The notes: generated by a model from the sequence alone, not told the origin. A stretch of 8,717 bases of DNA from Syntrophomonadaceae bacterium (GCA_012840625.1 DUSB01000248.1:1-8717); one strand, 5' to 3'; shown: positions 1 to 6,403, counted from the stretch's first letter. Made by a program: numbers and translations.

Positions 1-1
1 G

Positions 2-730
2 ACCGCCATCATAGATAATATTCATGGTTTGTCGGTAGAGTTTATGCATATCATAGAAGATGGACGTAAAACAATTGCCCATCAAGGCGAGCAATTAAAC
101 AGCAGTAAAAAAGCCAACCAGGAAGTCAGCAAAGCTGTTCATACGCTGCAGGAGCAATCCGGTGAAATCGTTGCTATCGTTACCGCCATTACGAATATTG
201 CCGAGCAAACAAGCCTCTTATCTTTAAATGCAGCCATTGAAGCCGCTCGTGCGGGAGAAAAGGGACGGGGTTTTGCTGTGGTGGCAGAAGAGGTGCGTAA
301 ATTGGCTGATAAGTCGGCTGAAGAAGCCAATCACATAAACCAAATTATTAATGAGGTTGTAAATCGTACCGAGGAAACCGTCAAAAAAATGGATGAATCC
401 AATTCTATTTTCGCCGAACAGGTTCAAGCCGTTAACAGCACTAACGAATTATTTGATACGGTGGATGAAAAGACCTCTGCCATCAATGATATGATTGAAA
501 AAATCGTTGCTGCTATCCATACACTTGAGCAGTACAGCCAGGAAGTCAGCCATTCGGTGTATAATATCTCCGGAGAGGTCCAGGGGCTGGCTGCTGCCAC
601 AGAAGAAGTCAGTGCCATAGCCGAAGAAGAACTGGGTTCACAGGATATAGTAAAACAACATGTTGAAGCCTTGAACCGGCTGGCAGAAAATTTAAAACTG
701 GATGCTGAACAAATGAGGGAGCAGGCATAA
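2..730 (+). CDS. Methyl-accepting chemotaxis protein, C-terminal part (5' end outside the window)
   Basis: This is the cytoplasmic signalling half of a chemoreceptor. Such proteins form long four-helix coiled-coil bundles that dock CheW and CheA at a hairpin tip and pass ligand signals to the flagellar motor. The reading frame is open from base 2, so the TTG at 29 is not the real start. Of the 242 visible residues, about 69-102 form the near-invariant tip: AEQTSLLSLNAAIEAARAGE, then KGRGFAVVAEEVRKLA. Glutamate and alanine-rich heptads on both sides are the usual adaptation helices, and ATEEVSAIAEEE near the C-terminus resembles a methylation segment. The C-terminus (EQMREQA) has no NWETF-type CheR/CheB tether. 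The sensor domain, membrane helices and HAMP domain would lie upstream, so the ligand cannot be told. The truncation is a window edge, not a broken gene. A good terminator follows about 65 bp after the stop. Confidence 0.97.
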   Translation, partial: TAIIDNIHGLSVEFMHIIEDGRKTIAHQGEQLNSSKKANQEVSKAVHTLQEQSGEIVAIVTAITNIAEQTSLLSLNAAIEAARAGEKGRGFAVVAEEVRKLADKSAEEANHINQIINEVVNRTEETVKKMDESNSIFAEQVQAVNSTNELFDTVDEKTSAINDMIEKIVAAIHTLEQYSQEVSHSVYNISGEVQGLAAATEEVSAIAEEELGSQDIVKQHVEALNRLAENLKLDAEQMREQA

Positions 731-796
731 AAGCAGCCCCAGCTGCCTAAAAATATCAAGCCTTTACCATCTTCAAAATGATAAAACTGATGCAAG

Positions 797-831
797 AAAT
801 GGATCGGGGCTCCCCGCCCTGATCCATTTTT
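797..831 (+). terminator. Rho-independent terminator after the chemoreceptor gene
   Basis: A 13-bp stem pairs AAATGGATCGGGG (797-809) with CCCTGATCCATTT (817-829), with one G-T wobble. The loop is 7 nt and the right arm runs into five consecutive T residues (827-831). The position, 67 bases after the chemoreceptor stop, fits the end of that transcript. The stem is purely inferred from sequence complementarity. Confidence 0.85.
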
Positions 832-1021
832 AATTATTCAGGCTATGGGGACTCCTTTCATACTGCCGCTTCCCCGCACAATAGAAGAGCAGCTCCGCCT
901 CCTGCCATGCTCAGAATTCTGTTTCCACTTCTTATCGGACCCCTGACCAGGGCTGTGAAAGATCGACGATACAGCAAGAAAAAGGTATCATATTAATTAG
1001 ATCGTTCTACTATGAGATATG
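832..1021. other. Intergenic stretch with no recognised gene
   Basis: Between the chemoreceptor terminator and the ribosome site of the next gene there is no open frame with a ribosome site and no tRNA-like or riboswitch-like pattern that I can see. The last 60 bases turn AT-rich and should hold the promoter of the pyruvate kinase-like gene, but I could not find a -35/-10 pair good enough to annotate. Confidence 0.5.
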
Positions 1022-1028
1022 AAAGGAG
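1022..1028 (+). promoter_or_regulatory. Shine-Dalgarno site that fixes the start at 1037
   Basis: AAAGGAG lies 8 bases before the ATG at 1037. The upstream in-frame ATG at 1019 overlaps this site and has no ribosome site of its own, so 1037 is the preferred start. Confidence 0.8.
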
Positions 1029-1036
1029 ACCCGGAT

Positions 1037-1609
1037 ATGTACTGGGAAAATGCAGGTCAGGAGAATACCGAAGCAACATTGAAGCTAGCCATGGATCGTG
1101 CCCGCGCCCTGGGTATTAAACATCTGGTTATTGCCAGTAATCAGGGCAATACGATTCAGACACTGTTAGAACAACATGATACCAGCGATCTAAACATGGT
1201 GGTTGTTACACACCATGTAGGCTTCAGAAACCCGGGCGAAGATGAAATGTCAGCCGAAATCCGCCAGGCTCTAACCAAAAAGGGAGTTAAGATTCTAACC
1301 ACTACCCACCTGTTAGCAGGAATAGATCGGGGAGTACGTAACCATTTCGGTGGCGTTTACCCGGCGGAAATAATCGCTCAAACCCTGCGTATATTTGGGC
1401 AGGGAATTAAAGTAGCAGTAGAGATATCCAGTATGGCTCTGGATGCAGGGTTGATCCCCTACGGAGAAGATATTATTGCTATCGCCGGCACTGCCCGAGG
1501 GGCAGATGCAGCTGCTGTGATCCGCCCGGCCCATGCCAGCTACTTTTTCCAGACTGAAGTCCGTGAAATTATCTGTATGCCGCGGAATAAAAAGAAGGCC
1601 GAATCCTGA
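1037..1609 (+). CDS. Free-standing pyruvate kinase C-terminal-domain-like protein (COG1751-type)
   Basis: A 190-residue soluble protein made of a single alpha/beta domain of the kind found at the C-terminus of pyruvate kinase, without the catalytic barrel. Family knowledge: proteins of this type occur in archaea and anaerobic bacteria, and an Archaeoglobus member has a known structure with this fold, but no biochemical role is established. Sequence support: an N-terminal ENTEATLKLAMDRARALGI helix leading to the strand KHLVIASNQGNT, a second strand NMVVVTHHVGF, the KGVKILTTTHLLAGIDRG segment, and a late glycine-rich IIAIAGTARGADAAAVIRPA segment that matches where the effector-site loop sits in the pyruvate kinase domain. 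The start at 1037 is chosen over 1019 from the ribosome site. It follows a terminated gene and is convergent with the membrane protein gene downstream, so it is probably monocistronic. It should not be annotated as pyruvate kinase: the active-site domains are absent. Confidence 0.85.
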   Translation: MYWENAGQENTEATLKLAMDRARALGIKHLVIASNQGNTIQTLLEQHDTSDLNMVVVTHHVGFRNPGEDEMSAEIRQALTKKGVKILTTTHLLAGIDRGVRNHFGGVYPAEIIAQTLRIFGQGIKVAVEISSMALDAGLIPYGEDIIAIAGTARGADAAAVIRPAHASYFFQTEVREIICMPRNKKKAES

Positions 1610-1663
1610 CCATCAGAGGCAAGCATGATACCCTGAAAAATCAGGAAAATTTAGCATTAAAAT

Positions 1664-2035
1664 TTAACTTAATCCTTTAAACAAATAGATAAAATATAAA
1701 ATATAGAACACTGCTTCAACGAAACGGATAGACAGGGCAGCAAAGGTATAGCCATAAATCTCTTTAAATCCTATGTTTTCAGGAAGACTTTCCATGGTAG
1801 GTTTGATACTGCGAATAGTATAAACCGTAAAGAGAATCAGCGCATTCAGCATGAGAAGCATAAAAAAGATGGTAAATACAGCCGCAATCTTGGGGACGAT
1901 TCCCAGATCAAAGTTTTGAGCCAGGTAGACTATCCCCAGGGTAATGGCTCCAAATACAAGGATATTGCGCACCGAACCCAAAGCAATTTTTTTGAACAGA
2001 TCTTTTTGTTCTGCCATATGCGTTTGTGGCTGCAC
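1664..2035 (-). CDS. Small membrane protein of unknown function, three predicted helices
   Basis: I do not recognise this family. From the GTG start it is 123 residues long. A short polar N-terminus (QPQTHMAEQKDLFKK) is followed by three hydrophobic stretches: roughly 20-40 (NILVFGAITLGIVYLAQ), 46-73 (KIAAVFTIFFMLLMLNALILF), and 95-119 (TFAALSIRFVEAVFYILYFIY). A charged linker (RSIKPTMESLPENIGFKEI) joins helices two and three. There is no signal-peptidase site, cysteine pair or catalytic motif. The frame also opens with an ATG at 2057-2059, but the strong ribosome site lies inside that extension and directly before the GTG at 2033-2035, so GTG is the better start. The gene is divergent from the radical SAM gene, with 178 bp between starts, and convergent with the pyruvate kinase-like gene, with a gap of 54 bp. 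It appears to be transcribed alone. Confidence 0.75.
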   Translation of the reverse strand: MQPQTHMAEQKDLFKKIALGSVRNILVFGAITLGIVYLAQNFDLGIVPKIAAVFTIFFMLLMLNALILFTVYTIRSIKPTMESLPENIGFKEIYGYTFAALSIRFVEAVFYILYFIYLFKGLS

Positions 2036-2040
2036 CTTAT

Positions 2041-2049
2041 CTCCTCCCC
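2041..2049 (-). promoter_or_regulatory. Shine-Dalgarno site that selects a GTG start
   Basis: On the minus strand GGGGAGGAG is followed by 5 bases and then GTG (2033-2035). This strong site lies downstream of the in-frame ATG at 2057-2059, which argues against that ATG and for the GTG. Confidence 0.8.
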
Positions 2050-2090
2050 AAATAGGCATTTGATTTATTGTATCACGTATTTTGCAAAAA

Positions 2091-2120
2091 TTGGTCTGTT
2101 TCCGCTCTGCTTATTAGAAT
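2091..2120 (+). promoter_or_regulatory. Possible promoter of the radical SAM gene
   Basis: TTGGTC (2091-2096) and TAGAAT (2115-2120) are separated by 18 bases, a tolerable sigma-A arrangement with a good -10 and a weak -35. It would give a leader of about 85-90 nt. It is the best pair I found in the divergent intergenic region, but it is only a motif match. Confidence 0.25.
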
Positions 2121-2213
2121 ATATCATGCCACCAGAGAAAAATGTTGCCCGAGAGTTCGCCAGAATAAGAAAGAGAAATCCCCCACCATTCCTTACTTTA
2201 ATGGAGGTATATG

Positions 2214-3164
2214 ATGTACACTTTTGGTCCTATTCCATCCCGCAGGTTAGGTCAGAGCCTGGGTGTCAACCACATTCCCCCCAAAATCTGCACCTATACC
2301 TGTGTATATTGTCAGCAGGGTCATTCCAGCAGAATGCAGGCTGAGCGCCAGAGTTTTTATTCACCACAGGAGCTTTACCAGAATGTTAAAAAAGCAGTTA
2401 ATCAGGCGCAAGAAGCCGGTCAAACTATAGACTATATCAGTTTTGTGCCCGATGGTGAACCCACCCTGGACATAAACCTGGGTGAGGAGATTGATCTGGT
2501 CAAAGAATTAGGCCTTCCGGTAGCGGTCATCACCAACAGTTCCCTCCTCAACCGGCAGGATGTCAGGCAGGATCTGGCCAGGGCTGATTGGGTTTCAGTT
2601 AAGATCGATGCGGTGGATGAAAATACATGGCGAAAAATCGATCGTCCCCTGCGCTCGCTTTCTTTGCCCGCCATCCTGGGTGGTTTGCAGCAATTTGCAC
2701 AGGCATATGAGGGGCAGTTGCACACTGAAACCATGCTGGTTCGCGGTCTGAATGATAGCCCCGCAACCCTGTCTGCTACTGCTGCCTTTATTGCCGGGCT
2801 TCAACCCCGGCGTGCTTACCTGGCTATTCCTACCCGTCCCCCGGCTGATCGGCAGGTACAGCCACCCGATGAAAAAGCCATTTCCCAGGCAGTACAGATA
2901 TTCTCCCAATCCCTGCCTGATGTAGAATACCTGCTCGGTTACGAAGGCAATGCTTTTGCCTCTACCGGCAAGGTGGAGGAGGATTTATTAAGCATTACTG
3001 CCGTTCATCCCATGCGGGAGGATGCAGTAGAGGAGCTGTTAAAACAGCGCGGGCGGGACTGGAAGATGGTAGAGCAGCTTCTGGCTGAAAATAAATTGGT
3101 GGAAATAGAGCACGATGGACATCGCTTTTATATGCGCAAACTCTACCCTGGATACAAACGTTAA
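2214..3164 (+). CDS. Radical SAM protein, COG0731-like
   Basis: A 316-residue cytoplasmic radical SAM enzyme. Near the N-terminus the sequence CTYTCVYC (cysteines 26, 30 and 33) is the CX3CX2C motif that holds the 4Fe-4S cluster used to cleave S-adenosylmethionine. It is preceded by the family-typical GPIPSRRLGQSLGVN. The GEPTL segment at about 81 is the usual SAM-binding glycine-rich strand. The middle is the partial TIM barrel. The last 70 residues (about 245-316) look like a winged helix, with ITAVHPMREDAVEELLKQRG and then HDGHRFYMRKL. Database entries of this family are often named after wyosine synthase, but these three cysteines are the only ones in the protein, so the second cluster of true TYW1 enzymes is absent. 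The real substrate is unknown. GGAGG at 2203-2207 is 3 bases from the ATG at 2211 and 6 bases from the ATG at 2214. The latter has better spacing and gives the common MYTFGP start. The gene is apparently monocistronic. Confidence 0.9.
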   Translation: MYTFGPIPSRRLGQSLGVNHIPPKICTYTCVYCQQGHSSRMQAERQSFYSPQELYQNVKKAVNQAQEAGQTIDYISFVPDGEPTLDINLGEEIDLVKELGLPVAVITNSSLLNRQDVRQDLARADWVSVKIDAVDENTWRKIDRPLRSLSLPAILGGLQQFAQAYEGQLHTETMLVRGLNDSPATLSATAAFIAGLQPRRAYLAIPTRPPADRQVQPPDEKAISQAVQIFSQSLPDVEYLLGYEGNAFASTGKVEEDLLSITAVHPMREDAVEELLKQRGRDWKMVEQLLAENKLVEIEHDGHRFYMRKLYPGYKR

Positions 3165-3216
3165 AGCAGCCGTTTCTCCGGTTCATTCGCTTTCCCCGCC
3201 CCCCTTCCCACTCTAC

Positions 3217-3477
3217 CCGCGGAAGCTGAAGCTTCCGCTACAGTTCAGGAGGGTATCCTATTTACCCCCGCAGGAGAGGCTTTAGTCCGCGGAATCCGCG
3301 GAAGCTGAAGCTTCCGCTACAGTTCAGGAGAGTATTCTATTTACCCCCGCAGGAGAGGCTTTAGTCCGCGGAATCCGCGGAAGCTGAAGCTTCCGCTACA
3401 GTTCAGGAGAGTATTCTATTTACCCCCGCAGGAGAAGCTTTAGTCCGCGGAAGCTGAAGCTTCCGCTACAGTTCAGG
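3217..3477. repeat. Tandem array of a 70-79 bp GC-rich hairpin repeat (3 units plus a partial)
   Basis: Head-to-tail units begin at 3217, 3296, 3375 and 3445, each with CCGCGGAAGC. Units one and two are 79 bp and differ at two positions. Unit three is 70 bp because it lacks a terminal CCGCGGAAT, and it differs from unit two at one further position. Unit four keeps only its first 33 bases. All of these differences between units are transitions. Each unit starts with an inverted repeat, GCGGAAGCT and AGCTTCCGC separated by GA (3219-3238, 3298-3317, 3377-3396, 3447-3466). It continues through a shared TTCAGGAG...CTATTTACCCCCGCAGGAG segment. The unit length is not a multiple of three and I see no coding potential. 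No T-run follows the hairpins, so these are not standard intrinsic terminators. The setting, between two convergent genes, is typical of REP-like or small non-autonomous elements. No associated transposase is in the window. Confidence 0.92.
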
Positions 3478-3478
3478 G

Positions 3479-3513
3479 GGAAGCTAAAATTTCCGCTGCG
3501 GTTTAAAAGGGTA
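3479..3513. repeat. Decayed copy of the same repeat
   Basis: Starting at GGAAGCT, 35 bases align without gaps to the 5' part of the repeat unit (compare 3221-3255). I count eight differences, all transitions. The inverted repeat is degraded, leaving only GGAAG against TTTCC. It sits directly after the partial fourth unit, so the array probably once extended to the 3' end of the deacetylase gene. The homology fades after 3513. Confidence 0.65.
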
Positions 3514-3523
3514 AAACCCCTTA
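3502..3523 (-). terminator. Weak candidate terminator of the ubiB-deacetylase transcript
   Basis: On the minus strand the stop codon of the deacetylase overlaps AAGGG, loop GTTTTA, then CCCTT, running into TTTT. The stem has only 5 bp and the T-run is short, so function is uncertain. The GC-rich repeat hairpins just beyond may help stop transcription. Confidence 0.35.
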
Positions 3524-4309
3524 ATCCTTATCCGGCAGTTCTGCAGCCAGGAGTTCTTCCAGGGTAACAAACTGATATCCTTTTTGCTGGCAGCTTTCGA
3601 TAATCATAGGCAGGGCTTCTACTGTTTGGCTGCGATCCAGCCGTCCGTCATGAGCAAGAATAATCATTCCTGGCCGGACTGCTTTGATAACACGCCGTGC
3701 CATCTGCTCTGCTGTTTTGCTTCTCTGGTTTTCAACACAAATAGACCATAGAATGATCCGATAACCTGCCTTTTCCGCCTGTATAACGGTTTCATCAGAA
3801 TACAGACGACGCGGAGGACGAAAATAAACCGGCGTTCGGCTGGTCAGTTTTCGAATACATTCCTCGGTTCTGGCTATTTCTTCGCTGGTCTCCACAGCAG
3901 TTTTCAGGCGCAGGTCGGGATGAGTATAGGTGTGATTTTCCACCTCATGCCCTTCCTCCACCTGTCTTTGCACCAGAAAAGGATACTGCTCGGCATTCTG
4001 CCCCACAACAAAAAAAGTGGCCTTAACATCATAACGCTTGAGAAGATCTATAACATCCGGTGTATAACGAGGATCAGGTCCGTCATCAAAGGTAAGTGCT
4101 ACCAACTTCTCGCCCCCTGTATCCACGGAAGTAAGCAGTGAACTTTCATGACCACTTTGAAGTACAAAGATGGTTTTCGATAACTCATCATCTTCCCCGG
4201 CAAAAAACTGCTTATCACCTATCATGAATCCCATGCCGACGATAATCAGAAAAAAGAACCCCAGCAAGAAGCTGCGGTACTGAGCGATAGCATTTACCTT
4301 ATATTTCAA
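3521..4309 (-). CDS. Membrane-anchored polysaccharide deacetylase (NodB domain, carbohydrate esterase family 4-like)
   Basis: A 262-residue extracytoplasmic hydrolase of the NodB type. The family removes acetyl groups from N-acetylglucosamine-containing polymers such as peptidoglycan or chitin-like chains, using a divalent metal. Residues 11-31 form one hydrophobic helix (SFLLGFFFLIIVGMGFMIG) with no obvious cleavage site, so it is a signal anchor. The NodB domain runs from about 68 to 255. It contains TFDDGPD (73-79, with catalytic and metal-binding aspartates D75 and D76), HTYTH (126-130, metal histidines), RPPRR (164-168) and IILAHDG (216-222, with the late histidine H220). The third motif usually reads RPPxG; here arginine replaces the glycine. 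The usual fourth-motif aspartate-tryptophan is replaced by WSICVENQ, so specificity may differ from standard enzymes. The start is a TTG (4307-4309) with GAGGGG 10 bases upstream. There is no good in-frame alternative until M26. It lies 67 bp downstream of ubiB on the same strand, so it is probably the second gene of an operon. Confidence 0.92.
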   Translation of the reverse strand: MKYKVNAIAQYRSFLLGFFFLIIVGMGFMIGDKQFFAGEDDELSKTIFVLQSGHESSLLTSVDTGGEKLVALTFDDGPDPRYTPDVIDLLKRYDVKATFFVVGQNAEQYPFLVQRQVEEGHEVENHTYTHPDLRLKTAVETSEEIARTEECIRKLTSRTPVYFRPPRRLYSDETVIQAEKAGYRIILWSICVENQRSKTAEQMARRVIKAVRPGMIILAHDGRLDRSQTVEALPMIIESCQQKGYQFVTLEELLAAELPDKD

Positions 4310-4376
4310 TGAGCATTTTCCCCTCTTGGATCACTGATCAGGCAATATCCTGCTATGGTTAATTATATTTTTCATC

Positions 4377-6056
4377 TTATCTTTTATGCCTTTGATCACG
4401 GGGAATAAAATCGGGATGACCCGGACTGCGCCTCCAGGTGCGATACATGCCCCGCCAGCTGATAAGCAGGAAAATAAAACTCATAATCAAACCTACCCGA
4501 GCATAGGTGCGCAGACCATGTACCAGCAGGTAAACAGAAGCAAATAAGAAAAAACCAAAAATAAATATCATACCCAAACTATACAGAGCCCTGCGTACAC
4601 CCTGCTCTGCTGCGATAAGTTCCTGAAAATCTATCTGTATCTGAATGTCTCCATCCTCAAGGCGATGTAAAACGCGATTCGTTAAAGGAGGCATTTCGGC
4701 AAGACTGCGGATATAGTCTTTGCTTTCCTGGCGTATTTTGGTAAACAGACCCCGTTTACCGCCAACAAAACTTTCCAGATAAGGCTGCATTTCATCTAAA
4801 AAATTAATGGAGGGATAAAGGCTGATACACAGCCCGTAGATTGTCCCCGCTGCTCTTCCCAGAACAGTATAATTGCCTGGAATCTGAAAGGGCTGTTCAT
4901 AGAGTAGGTCTTCCAGCTCATCCAGCAGTAAAGCAAAATCATCATCTGTAAAGGGTTCTCCCGAACCTAAAAAACGCTCCAGCATCAGGCCAACAGCCCG
5001 GGCTACTTTTTCTTCTTGCGCCTGAGGATGTAAAAAGCCCATGGTTTTTAAATAACGAACCACCTGCAGATGATCGCGGCGGGTAGCAGCCAGTGCCAAT
5101 TCAGTTATTTGCTCCCGCAGCCGGGGACTAATGGAACCCGTCATTCCAAAATCCACCATAATAAGCTTCGCATCTTCGTTTACAAAAAGATTGCCGGGAT
5201 GAGGATCGGCATGAAAAAAACCATCGACCAGAACCTGGTGACAGTATACCTGTACCAGCAGACGGGCAATATACTCCCGATCTATGCCGGCTTGATCAAG
5301 TTCATGAAAATCGCTTATTTTTATCCCCTGCATAAACTCCATGGTTAAAACCCGCCGGGTGGTATAATCCCAGAAGATGGTGGGGATAAGTACCTGGTCG
5401 GTAAAGGGATTGTTGTGAGCTATTTTTTCGGCATGCTGCCCTTCCTGTATATAATCCAGTTCCTCATAAACAGTATCCCGGACTTCTTCGTAAATGAGGT
5501 CAATATCCATATACTTTTCCATATCTAAAAAGCGCTTCAGCAGGCGGGAAACTTTATTAACCGCTTTTAAATCAATTTCTACCAGGCGCCGGATGCCAGG
5601 GCGCATAATTTTTACTGCCACTTCTTGTCCGTCAGGCAGAAAGGCCCGGTGTACCTGTCCCAGGGATGCAGCGGCAATGGCTTCCGGTTCAAAATTTGCA
5701 TATACATCCTGAACCGATCGTCCAAATTCCTCTTCTATAACAGTAACAATTTCATTATACGGAACTGCCTGCACCTCATCCTGCAGGTTTTCCAGTTCGC
5801 GTATAGCCTGGGAAGGGAAAAGATCTACTCTGGTACTAAAGAACTGTCCCAGCTTAATTAATAACCCCCCCAACTCAAGCGCTGTGGTGCGAAAATACCT
5901 GGCCTGTTCCGACCAGAGTTCCTCTTTTCTCTTCTGCACCCATCCTTCTTCATGCCAAAGGCGGGTAAAACGTAAAGAATAAAAGGACCAGAATATCTTA
6001 AAAAAAAGGCGAAATACTCGCCAGAATCGCTTCCAGCCATAGTAGGCGTCTTTCAT
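4377..6056 (-). CDS. UbiB/ABC1/COQ8-family protein-kinase-like membrane protein
   Basis: A 559-residue atypical kinase-like protein. Known members (UbiB, COQ8/ADCK) bind nucleotide, act as ATPases and support isoprenoid quinone or membrane lipid metabolism. Their direct substrate is unclear. All diagnostic motifs are present: KLGQ (68-71, the KxGQ motif of the family-specific N-terminal extension), the alanine-rich AAASLGQVHRA (128-138) that replaces the kinase glycine-rich loop, VAVK (lysine 149), YEELDY around 197-202, HADPHPGN (282-289, the catalytic-loop equivalent) and VDFG (301-304, metal-binding D302). Two hydrophobic helices near the C-terminus (about 492-512 and 521-535) anchor it in the membrane, ending in a basic tail. 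The ATG has AGGAGG with 5-base spacing. The terminator at 6327-6370 separates it from the acyl-CoA dehydrogenase. The deacetylase follows 67 bp downstream. No ubiquinone or menaquinone biosynthesis gene is nearby, so I give no gene symbol. Confidence 0.95.
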   Translation of the reverse strand: MKDAYYGWKRFWRVFRLFFKIFWSFYSLRFTRLWHEEGWVQKRKEELWSEQARYFRTTALELGGLLIKLGQFFSTRVDLFPSQAIRELENLQDEVQAVPYNEIVTVIEEEFGRSVQDVYANFEPEAIAAASLGQVHRAFLPDGQEVAVKIMRPGIRRLVEIDLKAVNKVSRLLKRFLDMEKYMDIDLIYEEVRDTVYEELDYIQEGQHAEKIAHNNPFTDQVLIPTIFWDYTTRRVLTMEFMQGIKISDFHELDQAGIDREYIARLLVQVYCHQVLVDGFFHADPHPGNLFVNEDAKLIMVDFGMTGSISPRLREQITELALAATRRDHLQVVRYLKTMGFLHPQAQEEKVARAVGLMLERFLGSGEPFTDDDFALLLDELEDLLYEQPFQIPGNYTVLGRAAGTIYGLCISLYPSINFLDEMQPYLESFVGGKRGLFTKIRQESKDYIRSLAEMPPLTNRVLHRLEDGDIQIQIDFQELIAAEQGVRRALYSLGMIFIFGFFLFASVYLLVHGLRTYARVGLIMSFIFLLISWRGMYRTWRRSPGHPDFIPRDQRHKR

Positions 6057-6326
6057 AATTTCCTCCTGCCTTTATGTCCATGATTAATCAAATAAAATGG
6101 TTTGTGCTTTAAACTGGAAATACCTGTCTGTTTCCTTGTAAAAAATTTAATTCTACGTTTATTGTGTTTTCTCCATCGTAACCAGTTAATAAAGTCTTTT
6201 ATTGGCTCATATATAGCATAGTATAATTATACCTTGTATGGCTATATCAGCGTTATTTGTTAAAATACAGATAGTATGTTCGCCTTTCATCTCCTATTTC
6301 AATGGGAAGGACCCGGCAGACTTCCT
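6057..6326. other. AT-rich intergenic region upstream of the UbiB-family gene
   Basis: Apart from the ribosome site of the UbiB-family gene (6061-6067), there is no gene here. The notable feature is an exact 12-bp palindrome, GTATAATTATAC (6221-6232), lying between ATATAGC (6211-6217) and its complement GCTATAT (6241-6247). The palindrome includes a TATAAT on both strands, but I found no matching -35 element for either. The promoter of the UbiB-family gene is presumably in this stretch. Confidence 0.45.
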
Positions 6327-6370
6327 AAAAAACAGATAAGCCCTGCAAAATTAAATTTACAGAGCTTATC
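6327..6370 (-). terminator. Rho-independent terminator after the acyl-CoA dehydrogenase gene
   Basis: Reading the minus strand, GATAAGCTCTGTAAA pairs with TTTGCAGGGCTTATC through a 15-bp stem with two G-T wobbles. A loop of about 6 nt separates the arms, and TGTTTTTTAGG follows. The stem begins 33 bases after the dehydrogenase stop. It separates that gene from the UbiB-family gene, which makes the dehydrogenase a single-gene transcript at its 3' end. Confidence 0.9.
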
Positions 6371-6403
6371 AGCTTTATTTAGTTATCGGAGAATAGGATT
6401 GGT

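Noticed and set aside
2..730. Chemoreceptor as a truncated pseudogene
   Set aside because: The frame is open to the window edge and the signalling core is intact, so the missing 5' part is simply outside the window.
424..795. Minus-strand open frame of 123 codons under the chemoreceptor
   Set aside because: It is antisense to strongly conserved chemoreceptor coding sequence and shows serine and alanine-rich shadow composition.
1632..1645. Hairpin CCTGA-AAAA-TCAGG as a shared terminator between convergent genes
   Set aside because: Only a 5-bp stem with no T-run on either strand, so I could not support it.
1916..2344. Plus-strand open frame of 142 codons across the divergent intergenic region
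   Set aside because: It overlaps the 5' ends of two well-supported genes on other frames, has no ribosome site, and its composition is that of a shadow frame.
3217..3477. CRISPR array
   Set aside because: The units follow each other directly, with no variable spacers; the entire 70-79 bp is conserved, and no cas gene is present.
4302..4325. Five-codon minigene starting at the ATG just upstream of the deacetylase TTG start
   Set aside because: The ATG in AAAATGCTC is out of frame and stops after five codons. It is too short and common by chance to call a leader peptide, though it lies under the same ribosome site.
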